Assembly: GCF_014534645.1 (NCBI RefSeq)
Contig: NZ_JACVQF010000233.1
Location: forward strand, 41,819 to 105,818
From: Streptomyces griseicoloratus
Lineage (GTDB): Bacteria; Actinomycetota; Actinomycetes; Streptomycetales; Streptomycetaceae
DNA: 64,000 bases
Reading direction: 5' to 3'
Positions 48,546-55,327 of this stretch are shown one piece after another (position 1 is the stretch's first letter; each line of letters begins with the position of its first letter). The notes beneath the pieces were generated by a model, which did no database searches, was not told where the DNA came from, and saw only the letters and a program-made list of their open reading frames with translations. Made by a program: the position numbers and the translations under genes.

Positions 48546-50627
48546 CTACAGGTGGTGGTCTCCTTGAGGGTCAGCCGGGTTGTTCGGCGGCGCGGTGCTG
48601 ATCTTGGCTGCTTCGGTGGGGGCGTTGGCGCGGGCGAAGGCGTCGGTTGCCTGGAGGAAGGCGGCGCGGGCCTCGGCGGGGCGGTGGGCGTCCTTGTGAG
48701 CGAGGGCCAGGTTGCTGAGGGTCTGCCCCATGCCGTACCAGTCCTCGAACCCCCGGCAGAGCTCCAGGGACTTGCCGTACGCCTCGATCGCCTCCTCCAC
48801 CCGGCCCGCCGCCCGCAGGGCAACACCGAGGTTGTGCCAGGCCCCGCCCTCGCCGCGGCGGTCTCCGGCGGCTTGGAACAGGTCACGGGCACGAGTGAGA
48901 GTGTCGATCATCTCCCGCGCCCGGCCCGCCTCCCGCAGGGCGAGGCCGAGGTTGTTCCACGCGCCGGCCTCGCGGTGGCGGTCTCCGGCGGTCTGGAACA
49001 GGTCGCGGGCCCGGGTGTGGGCGTCGATCGCCTCCCGCGCCCGGCCCCTCTCCCGCAGGGCGAGGCCGAGGTTGTCCCACGCTCTGGCCTCGCGGTGGCG
49101 GTCTCCGGCGGTCTGGAACAGGTCGCGGGCCCGGGTGTGGGCGTCGATCGCCTCCCGCGCCCGGCCCGCCTCCCGCAGGGCGCTGCCGAGGTTGTTCCAC
49201 GCGATGGCCTCGCCCAGCCGATCCCCGGCAAACTGTGCGGCCTCCCGCGCAGCCCCCGCCACAGCGATCCAGTCGTCGAAATACCGCCGCCAGGCCAGGT
49301 ACTCCCCCAGACACTCGGCCAGCCCCACCGCCGCGTCCGCGAACTGCTCCTCCCGCCCCCATGTCACCGCCGCGACCAGCCCCGCCCGCTCCGCGTCCAG
49401 CCACGCCAACGCCTGTCCCCGGTCCTCGAACCGTTCCGGCTCCTTCATCCCCGGCAGCCACCGCAACCGGTCATCGGCCGCATCCGCCCACCGCACATAG
49501 AAGTCCAGCACCCGCTTCCGTGCCGCCTCCGCCTCCTCCCGCAACCCTGCATCCGCCGCCACCACACCCGCTCCGAACCCCCGCACCAAGTCATGCAACC
49601 GCCACCGCATGGCGGAGACCGTCCTGGTGCCGCCCCCCACTTGCGTGACGAGATATCTAGCGGCCAGGTCCTCCAGCAGTGACAGCACGGACTCGGTGTC
49701 GAGGCCGGCAAGCGCGGCAACCGCCGCCGTGCCGGTCTCCGCTCCTGGAGTAAGACAGAGCAGGCGCAGCAGCCGGGCCTGGTCGGGTGGCAACCGGCGA
49801 TAGGAGGTCTCCAGAACAGGCCGCAGGACGAGTGAGCGCCCATACAGGTCGGTTCCGGGACTGCCGTGGTCGAGGACGGTCGTCGCGTCCCCGGTCTCCC
49901 GGATCTCGGCCACCAGAGAGGCGATGTCCCGATGGCGACGCCGACGCAGCATCCCCGCCGCGATCTGGAGCGCCAGAGGCAAATGACCGCATAGATCGGC
50001 GAGTTCGCGCAGCGCACCGGGTTCACGCGCCGGCCGGTCGTCCCGTTCGTCGGTGTCGCGCAGGGCCCGGGTCACGAGGGCGACGGAGTCGTCCGGGGCG
50101 AGCGTTTCCAGGTCGATCAGGCGTACCGGAAGGGCGTCGGGACGGTCCCGGGAGGTGATGAGCACCCGGTGGTGGTCCGTGCCGGGCAGAAGCGGCAGGT
50201 ACTGGGACGGGTCCGAGGCGTTGTCCAGGATCAGCAGCATGCGGTCCCGTCGTCCGGCGAGAAGCGCGCGGTACGCGTCGTACTGGCGGTCCGCCGTCGG
50301 CGGCAGATCCCCGTCCCGTACGCCGAGCGCGTCGAGCAGCGCCAGCACCGCCTGATCAGCCGTGACCGGGTCGTCGTCGTACCCGCGCAGATCCACGAAG
50401 AGTGTCCCGCCGGAGAACCAGCCCCGCGCACGGGCCCGGTGCGCCGCCTCCACCGCCAGCGCGGTCTTGCCGACGCCGCCCATACCCGTGACGGCGAAGA
50501 TGAGCAGCGGGAGCGCGGCCGTGTCGTCCTGGTCCGGAGAGAGGTGGGGGAGCAGGCGGTCCAGCTCCGCCGACCGGCCGGTGAAGCCCAGGGGGCGGGG
50601 CGGGAGGGTGGCGGTCGCTCGCGGCAC
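48546..50627 (-). CDS. NB-ARC/TPR (NLR-like) protein, probable defence sensor
   Basis: A 693-residue STAND NTPase. A short N-terminus is followed by the NB-ARC core: P-loop GMGGVGKT (48-55), Walker B RMLLILDNASD, GxP-like HLPLALQIAAGML and a winged-helix region. A helical middle leads to TPRs at about 470-650, encoded by four repeats of exactly 120 bp (NNLGLALREAGRAREAIDAHTRARDLFQTAGDRHREA). It starts at the GTG at 50627, 28 bp after the nucleosidase-like gene, so they form an operon. In bacterial NLR-like systems the TPRs sense and the NB-ARC oligomerises to activate an effector. No N-terminal effector is fused here; the upstream gene may fill that role. Confidence 0.9.
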   Translation of the reverse strand: MPRATATLPPRPLGFTGRSAELDRLLPHLSPDQDDTAALPLLIFAVTGMGGVGKTALAVEAAHRARARGWFSGGTLFVDLRGYDDDPVTADQAVLALLDALGVRDGDLPPTADRQYDAYRALLAGRRDRMLLILDNASDPSQYLPLLPGTDHHRVLITSRDRPDALPVRLIDLETLAPDDSVALVTRALRDTDERDDRPAREPGALRELADLCGHLPLALQIAAGMLRRRRHRDIASLVAEIRETGDATTVLDHGSPGTDLYGRSLVLRPVLETSYRRLPPDQARLLRLLCLTPGAETGTAAVAALAGLDTESVLSLLEDLAARYLVTQVGGGTRTVSAMRWRLHDLVRGFGAGVVAADAGLREEAEAARKRVLDFYVRWADAADDRLRWLPGMKEPERFEDRGQALAWLDAERAGLVAAVTWGREEQFADAAVGLAECLGEYLAWRRYFDDWIAVAGAAREAAQFAGDRLGEAIAWNNLGSALREAGRAREAIDAHTRARDLFQTAGDRHREARAWDNLGLALRERGRAREAIDAHTRARDLFQTAGDRHREAGAWNNLGLALREAGRAREMIDTLTRARDLFQAAGDRRGEGGAWHNLGVALRAAGRVEEAIEAYGKSLELCRGFEDWYGMGQTLSNLALAHKDAHRPAEARAAFLQATDAFARANAPTEAAKISTAPPNNPADPQGDHHL
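48781..49200. repeat. Four 120-bp tandem repeats encoding TPRs
   Basis: The coding sequence repeats with a period of exactly 120 bp (40 codons), in register from 48781. The copies 48961-49080 and 49081-49200 differ at only 8 of 120 positions, while the flanking copies are more diverged. High nucleotide identity means recent duplication or gene conversion within the sensor domain. Confidence 0.9.
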
Positions 50628-50655
50628 CGGGCCGTGGGCGGTGCCCCTGCCGCCC

Positions 50656-51522
50656 CTACCGTCGCCCGTCGCTCTTGCCGGTGACGGGGCCGTGGAAGGT
50701 GCTGCCCCGGAAGTCGATGTGGTCTCCGTCGTACGTCGCTTCGCCGTCCTCCCGTGGATGGGGGCCCTCCTCGGAGTCGGAGGAGCCGGAGGAACCCTTG
50801 CGGGGCCGGTGCTTGTGCAGCACCGCCACCGTCACCGCCGCGGCCTGCCTGGTGGCGCGCTCCTGCGAACCCGAGGCGTCGGCCTTGTGCTTCCTGGCGT
50901 CGGCGCGGTCGCTGATGCCCCGGATCACCAGGGCGTCGACCTGGCCGTTCAGGTGGGCCGCCTGGAGCGCGCCGGAGCCCTCCATCTCGATCGCGCCCGC
51001 GTCGTTGTAGCTCCTGCGGATGAACCGGGCGATCTCGGACTTGGCGTCCGCCAGGACCACGTCCCCCGTGGCGATCGGCATGAAGTGCGCACGGACGTCG
51101 GGCATGTCCCGCACGGCGGAACGGGCCGCCTGCTCCAGCGCGTGCGAGCCCGGCAGGGCCTTCGGCCGGACCAGGAAACCCTCCGGCGTCTGCTTGCCGC
51201 CGTGGATCTCGTACACCTGCGTGCCCACGACGACGTCGCCGATCCCGACGTCCTCCTTCAGGCTGCCGGCGACACCGACGAAGAACACGGCCTCGGGATG
51301 CAGCCAGTTGATGAGCTGTGCGGTGAGAGCGGCGGCCCGCTCGGCACCCATGCCCAGCTCGGCGATGGCGACCTGCCATGAGGCGCCCGGCAGTTGGCCC
51401 ATTTCCACTCGGGTTCCGTCCTGGTGCACCAGCTCCCGCCGCTCCTCGACGTGCGCGCGGACGGCGGCGTATTCGAGGGGGAGTGCGGTCAGGACCAGAA
51501 CAGCGGGCTGGGTCTCCGGCAT
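50656..51522 (-). CDS. Nucleoside phosphorylase-fold (MTA/SAH nucleosidase-like) protein with C-terminal peptide tail, probable effector
   Basis: A 288-residue protein. Residues 1-230 form a PNP/UDP-family domain: AVLVLTALPLEYAAVRAHV, FFVGVAGSLKEDVGIGDVVVG, IEMEGSGALQAAHLNG (purine-site Glu-Met-Glu) and VIRGISDRAD with the catalytic Asp. After a basic and acidic linker (HKHRPRKGSSGSSDSEEGP) it ends in a beta-like motif, GDHIDFRGSTFHGPVTGKS. Free-standing metabolic enzymes lack such a tail, and PNP domains are known effectors in bacterial NLR systems. It leads the operon with the NB-ARC/TPR gene. TATAAC (51536-51531) suggests a nearly leaderless mRNA starting at the ATG at 51522; an ATG at 51528 is in frame. 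Confidence 0.88.
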   Translation of the reverse strand: MPETQPAVLVLTALPLEYAAVRAHVEERRELVHQDGTRVEMGQLPGASWQVAIAELGMGAERAAALTAQLINWLHPEAVFFVGVAGSLKEDVGIGDVVVGTQVYEIHGGKQTPEGFLVRPKALPGSHALEQAARSAVRDMPDVRAHFMPIATGDVVLADAKSEIARFIRRSYNDAGAIEMEGSGALQAAHLNGQVDALVIRGISDRADARKHKADASGSQERATRQAAAVTVAVLHKHRPRKGSSGSSDSEEGPHPREDGEATYDGDHIDFRGSTFHGPVTGKSDGRR

Positions 51523-51530
51523 AGTCATAA

Positions 51531-51536
51531 GTTATA
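51531..51536 (-). promoter_or_regulatory. -10 element of the nucleosidase-NLR operon
   Basis: TATAAC on the minus strand, eight bases before the ATG at 51522. The 33-bp gap to the divergent membrane-protein gene is AT-rich, so the promoters of both units overlap and may be co-regulated. Confidence 0.4.
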
Positions 51537-51555
51537 GCTGGGAGAAGGGAAACGA

Positions 51556-52095
51556 GTGCCGGAACAGGACGTCACCGTCGGGCAGTTGCTGCTCGCCGAG
51601 TACCAGAGCGTGAAGGACGAGCAGAAGGCGAGGATCGGCTTCCGCGACAACCTCCTGTACGTCACCCTCGCGGTCGTCGCCGCCGTCATCGCCGCCGCGG
51701 CCCAGGCGAAGCAGCCGTCGATGCTCCTGGCGCTGCCGCCGGTGTGCCTCGTCCTCGGATGGACCTACCTCGTCAACGACGAGAAGATCTCGGCCATCGG
51801 GTTGTACGTGCGGGACGATCTCGGCCCCCGGCTGGCCGCACTCGCGCCGGACGCGGGCGGTTTCACGACCTTCGGGTGGGAGGCGTACCACCGGAGCGAC
51901 ACCCGGCGCCGGTCACGCAAGACGATCCAGACCGTGATCGACCTGACGGCGTTCTGCGCGGTACCGCTGGCGGCGCTGACCGTCTTCTGGTCCAACGGGG
52001 ACACCGGCGGGCTGCTAGTCGCGCTCTCGGTGCTGGAGGCCCTCGCCGTGGCGGGGCTCGCCTCGCAGATCGTGTGGTACGCGAAGGCGGCGTGA
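51556..52095 (+). CDS. Four-helix membrane protein divergent from the NLR operon
   Basis: A 179-residue membrane protein of unknown function. A charged N-terminal helix (VTVGQLLLAEYQSVKDEQKARIGFRDN) leads into two hydrophobic segments (about 33-50 and 57-74), a cytoplasmic loop of about 55 residues with TFGWEAYHRSDTRRRSRK, and two further segments (about 127-145 and 151-173). The EYxxxKxEQxxRIxxRD start is a pattern I associate with a Streptomyces family found near conflict systems, from memory only. It starts at the GTG at 51556 after GGGAGAAGGG. Divergent from the nucleosidase-like gene by 33 bp. Could be a membrane effector or unrelated. Confidence 0.85.
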   Translation: MPEQDVTVGQLLLAEYQSVKDEQKARIGFRDNLLYVTLAVVAAVIAAAAQAKQPSMLLALPPVCLVLGWTYLVNDEKISAIGLYVRDDLGPRLAALAPDAGGFTTFGWEAYHRSDTRRRSRKTIQTVIDLTAFCAVPLAALTVFWSNGDTGGLLVALSVLEALAVAGLASQIVWYAKAA

Positions 52096-52119
52096 ACACG
52101 GGCAGGGCGCATATCGCAG

Positions 52120-52125
52120 TATGCT
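52120..52125 (+). promoter_or_regulatory. -10 element of the toxin-antitoxin operon
   Basis: TATGCT ends six bases before the antitoxin ATG at 52132, the spacing of a leaderless transcript. No clear -35. Confidence 0.4.
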
Positions 52126-52131
52126 CGTGTC

Positions 52132-52380
52132 ATGGCCGACACGACCCGTATCACGGTGACACTGCCTACCGAGCAGGTCGCCGAACTGAGGAAGCTCACG
52201 GACAACGTCTCGGGTTATGTCGCCGAGGCGGTGGCGCGTCAGCTGCGGCACCAGCTGCTCGGTGCGGATCTGCTGCGCCACCAGGAGGAACGCGGGGCCT
52301 TCACCGAGGAGGAGCTGGCGGAGGCCCGCTCCAGGATCTTCGGGACGACGGACGCCGACGGGTCGGCGAGCGCGGCGTGA
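52132..52380 (+). CDS. VapB-like antitoxin
   Basis: An 82-residue antitoxin. The first 40 residues look like a ribbon-helix-helix: TTRITVTLPTEQVAELRKL (beta strand plus helix) and NVSGYVAEAVARQLRHQLL (second helix). The C-terminus (HQEERGAFTEEELAEARSRIFG) is the flexible toxin-wrapping part. It probably represses its own operon and neutralises the PIN toxin. The TGA overlaps the toxin GTG (GTGA). It follows the membrane protein gene by 36 bp but has its own leaderless-type promoter. Confidence 0.88.
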   Translation: MADTTRITVTLPTEQVAELRKLTDNVSGYVAEAVARQLRHQLLGADLLRHQEERGAFTEEELAEARSRIFGTTDADGSASAA

Positions 52381-52778
52381 ACGAGCACGTCGAGACCGTC
52401 GTACTGGACTCGGAAGGGCTCTCCGCCTGGATCGCACAGGACCGCAAGATCCTTGCGATGTTCCAGGTGTTTCATGCGATGGGGGCCGATTTCGTCATCG
52501 GCGCCAACACCATCGTGGAGGTCAGCCACGCGCGGGTGGACATGCCTCGGCTGCGGTGGGTGCTGTCCCGCGTCAAGGTCGAGCCGATGACGGAGCAGGC
52601 GGCCAAGGCGTCCGCTGAGCTGCTCAAGGCCGCGGGTCTGCACGGCCACAAGTACGCGATCGACGCGACCGTCGCCGAGGCGGCACTGCGTCAGCCGGGT
52701 CCGGTGGCCATACTGACGTCCGACGTCGATGACATGGCCCGGCTGTGCGGTGACCGCGTCCGGCTCATCGGCATCTGA
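52377..52778 (+). CDS. PIN-domain VapC-like toxin
   Basis: A 133-residue PIN-domain ribonuclease. The acidic active site is visible: VVLDSEGLSAW (first Asp), NTIVEVSHAR (Glu), YAIDATVAEAA (Asp) and LTSDVDDMARL (Asp). VapC toxins cut tRNA or rRNA and arrest translation. It starts at the GTG at 52377, overlapping the antitoxin stop, so toxin production is coupled to antitoxin. Next to a probable NLR system it could act as a second layer of abortive defence or simply mark an accessory island. It converges with the CitB-like regulator gene. Confidence 0.9.
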   Translation: MNEHVETVVLDSEGLSAWIAQDRKILAMFQVFHAMGADFVIGANTIVEVSHARVDMPRLRWVLSRVKVEPMTEQAAKASAELLKAAGLHGHKYAIDATVAEAALRQPGPVAILTSDVDDMARLCGDRVRLIGI

Positions 52779-52820
52779 GCGGGCCACCACAGCGGTGCGT
52801 GCCCGGCGTCACCCACAGGT

Positions 52821-53519
52821 TCATCGGCCCCGCTCCGTCCCCCGGACCCAGCGGTAGACCAGCTCCGGCCGGCCCACCGTCCCGTACTGCGGCTCGCGCG
52901 CCGCCCGTCCCGCCTCCACCAGATGCTCCAGGTACCGCCGGGCCGTGATCCGCGAGATGCCCACGGCCTCGGCCACTCCGGCGGCGGTCAGTCCTCCCTC
53001 CGCGCTCCGCAGCGTGCCCGTCACCCGCTCCAGCGTCGGTCCGCTCAGGCCCTTCGGCAGGGCGGCCGGACCGGGGGCGCGCAGGGTGGCCAGCGCGCGG
53101 TCGACCTCGTCCTGGCCGCTGGCCTCCCCGGCCGTCCCGCGGAACTCGGCGTAGCGCACCAGCCGGTCGCGCAGGGTCGCGAACGTGAACGGCTTCAGCA
53201 CGTACTGCACGACCCCGAGCGACACCCCTTCCCGTACGACCGCCAGGTCCCGGGCCGACGTCACCGCTATCACGTCGGCGTGGTGGCCGGCCGCCCGCAG
53301 CGAGCGGGCCAGTTGCAGGCCGTGCACGTCCGGCAGGTGCAGGTCGAGCAGGAGCAGGTCCACCGGCGTGCGGTCGAGCACGCGGCGGGCCTCGGCGCCC
53401 GAGTGCGCCTTGCCGACGGCGGTGAAGCCCGGCACCCGGCCGACGTACATCACGTGCGCGTCGGCGGCGACGGGATCGTCCTCCACGACGAGGACGCGGA
53501 TGGGCTGCTCGGTCGTCAT
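52821..53519 (-). CDS. CitB/DcuR-family response regulator
   Basis: A 232-residue regulator. The receiver has ED at 13-14, phospho-acceptor Asp in LLLLDLHLPDVHG (about 59), Thr in VIAVTSARD and Lys in VLKPFTF. The C-terminal HTH is not the OmpR or NarL kind but LTAAGVAEAVGISRITARRYLEHLVEAGRA, as in CitB/DcuR/DpiA. These control uptake of citrate or C4-dicarboxylates. Its ATG overlaps the kinase stop (ATGA). The dicarboxylate symporter gene divergent to the kinase is the obvious target. Confidence 0.95.
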   Translation of the reverse strand: MTTEQPIRVLVVEDDPVAADAHVMYVGRVPGFTAVGKAHSGAEARRVLDRTPVDLLLLDLHLPDVHGLQLARSLRAAGHHADVIAVTSARDLAVVREGVSLGVVQYVLKPFTFATLRDRLVRYAEFRGTAGEASGQDEVDRALATLRAPGPAALPKGLSGPTLERVTGTLRSAEGGLTAAGVAEAVGISRITARRYLEHLVEAGRAAREPQYGTVGRPELVYRWVRGTERGR

Positions 53520-55183
53520 ACGTCCTCGCCCCCGGACACTCCCGGCGCGGCCTGCGCGGAGGCGCCCCGGCTCCCGGAGCCGCCCAGCGGCAGCCGGACC
53601 TCGAAGCGGGCCCCGCCCTCCTCGGCCTGCGCGACCGTCAGCGTCCCGCCGTGCCGCAGCACCGCCTGCCGCACCAGCGCCAGCCCCAGGCCCCGGCCCC
53701 GGCCGCCGGGACCGGCCGGCTTGGTGGAGAACCCGCGCTGGAAGACCAGGTCGGCGTGGGCCGGATCCACGCCCGCGCCGGTGTCGGAGACCCGCAGGCG
53801 CAGCTCCGGGCCGGTGTCCGGCTCGTCGGTGTACGCGGCCACCGTCACCCGCGAGGGCGTACCGCCCTGGGCCGCGTCCACCGCGTTGTCGATCAGGTTG
53901 CCCAGGATCGTCACCAGGTCCCGCGCGGGCAGGGACGGCGGCAGCAGCCCGTCGTCCAGCCGGCTGTCCGGCGACACCACCAGCTCCACCCCGCGCTCGT
54001 TCGCCTGCGCCGTCTTGCCCAGCAGCAGCGCGGCCAGCACCGGCTCGCTCACCGCCGCCACCACCTGGTCGGTGAGCGCCTGCGCCAGCTCCAGTTCGGC
54101 CGTCGCGAACTCCACCGCCTCCTCCGCGCGCCCCAGCTCGATCAGCGACACGACCGTGTGCAGCCGGTTGGCGGCCTCGTGCGCCTGCGAGCGCAGGGCC
54201 TGCGTGAAGCCGCGCTCGGTGTCCAGCTCGCCCATCAGCGACTGGAGCTCGGTCACATCGCGCAACGTCACCACCGTGCCCCGGCGCTCACCGCCGGAGA
54301 CCGGCGAGGTGTTGACCACCAGCACCCGCCGCGCCGTCAGATGGACCTCGTCCACCCGCGGCTCCGACGCCAGCAGCGCGCCCGTGAGCTGCGCCGGCAG
54401 CCCCAGGTCGGGGACCGAGCTGCCCACCACGTCCCCGGTCACGTCGAGCAGCTCCCGTCCGCCATCGTTGATCAGCGCGATCCGGTACTGCCCGTCGAGC
54501 ATCAGCAGTCCTTCCCGTACCGCGTGCAGGGCCGCCTGATGGTAGTCGTGCATCCGGCTCAGCTCGTCGGCGTTCATGCCGTGGGTGTGCCGGCGCAGCC
54601 GTGCGTTGATGACGTACGTGCCGACCGCGCCGAGCAGCAGGGCGCCGGCGGCGACCCCGAGCAGCGCCGTCAGCTGCTCCCGCACGCGCTTGCTGATCTC
54701 CTCGACCTTGATGCCGGCGCTGACCAGGCCGACGACCTGCCCGCCGTCCTTCACGGGGGCGACCGCCCGGACCGACGGGCCGAGGGTGCCGGTGTAGGTC
54801 TCGGTGAAGGTCCGGCCCCGCTGCGCGGGCTCGATGTGACCGCGGAAGGGGCGGCCGATCTGCTCGGGGTCGGGGTGGGTCCAGCGGATGCCCCGTGGAT
54901 CCATGATCGTGACGAAGTCGACGTCGGTGTCCCGCATGACCCGCACCGCGTACGGCTGGAGCCGGGTGGTCGGCTCGGGGGTGCGGATGGCCTCCAGCAC
55001 GGACGGGGAGTCGGCGATCGACAGGGCCACCGACCGTGCCTGCCGGCCGGCCGCGTCCTCGGCCTGCCCCCGGTCGCTGAGGTAGCTGAACAGCGCGTAT
55101 CCGGCGACGACGACCGCGATCAGCACGGCCTGCATGGCGAAGAGCTGGCCGGCCAGGCTGCGGGGGCGGAGACGGATGCGCAT
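53516..55183 (-). CDS. CitA/DcuS-family sensor histidine kinase
   Basis: A 555-residue membrane kinase. Membrane helix 1 is at about 12-34 (LFAMQAVLIAVVVAGYALFSYL); an extracytoplasmic PDC/CitA-like domain follows (VDFVTIMDPRGIRWTHPDPEQIGRPFRG ... AVAPVKDGGQVVGLVSAGI). Helix 2 is at about 180-200, then a cytoplasmic PAS domain (LMLDGQYRIALINDGGRELLD), an H-box of the CitA class (RSQAHEAANRLHTVVSLIELG) and an HATPase (NLIDNAVDAA, DTGAGV, GRGLGLALVRQA). The sensor likely binds citrate or a C4-dicarboxylate. I chose the ATG at 55183. Confidence 0.95.
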   Translation of the reverse strand: MRIRLRPRSLAGQLFAMQAVLIAVVVAGYALFSYLSDRGQAEDAAGRQARSVALSIADSPSVLEAIRTPEPTTRLQPYAVRVMRDTDVDFVTIMDPRGIRWTHPDPEQIGRPFRGHIEPAQRGRTFTETYTGTLGPSVRAVAPVKDGGQVVGLVSAGIKVEEISKRVREQLTALLGVAAGALLLGAVGTYVINARLRRHTHGMNADELSRMHDYHQAALHAVREGLLMLDGQYRIALINDGGRELLDVTGDVVGSSVPDLGLPAQLTGALLASEPRVDEVHLTARRVLVVNTSPVSGGERRGTVVTLRDVTELQSLMGELDTERGFTQALRSQAHEAANRLHTVVSLIELGRAEEAVEFATAELELAQALTDQVVAAVSEPVLAALLLGKTAQANERGVELVVSPDSRLDDGLLPPSLPARDLVTILGNLIDNAVDAAQGGTPSRVTVAAYTDEPDTGPELRLRVSDTGAGVDPAHADLVFQRGFSTKPAGPGGRGRGLGLALVRQAVLRHGGTLTVAQAEEGGARFEVRLPLGGSGSRGASAQAAPGVSGGEDV

Positions 55184-55327
55184 GCCGCCAGTCTCTCTCC
55201 CGGCCGATTGTGAACTAAATGAACGCAAGGGTGACCGCGCTCACAGGCCGGGAGATAGTCACCGCATCCCCCACTCCCGGACGTGAGCCGCACGCCGGTG
55301 ACACCGACGTCGCCAAGGAGGGCCGCC

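Noticed and set aside
48781-49200. CRISPR-like regular repeats
   Set aside because: Period is exactly 40 codons, in frame, with no unique spacers; they encode TPRs.
50628-50655. Frameshift splitting one PNP-NB-ARC fusion protein
   Set aside because: Both proteins have complete domains and their own starts and the PNP has a full C-terminal tail; a two-gene operon explains it. Single fused homologues would reopen the question.
52120-52778. VapBC as part of the NLR mechanism
   Set aside because: It has its own promoter and is a common stand-alone module; only proximity links it, so it is listed separately.
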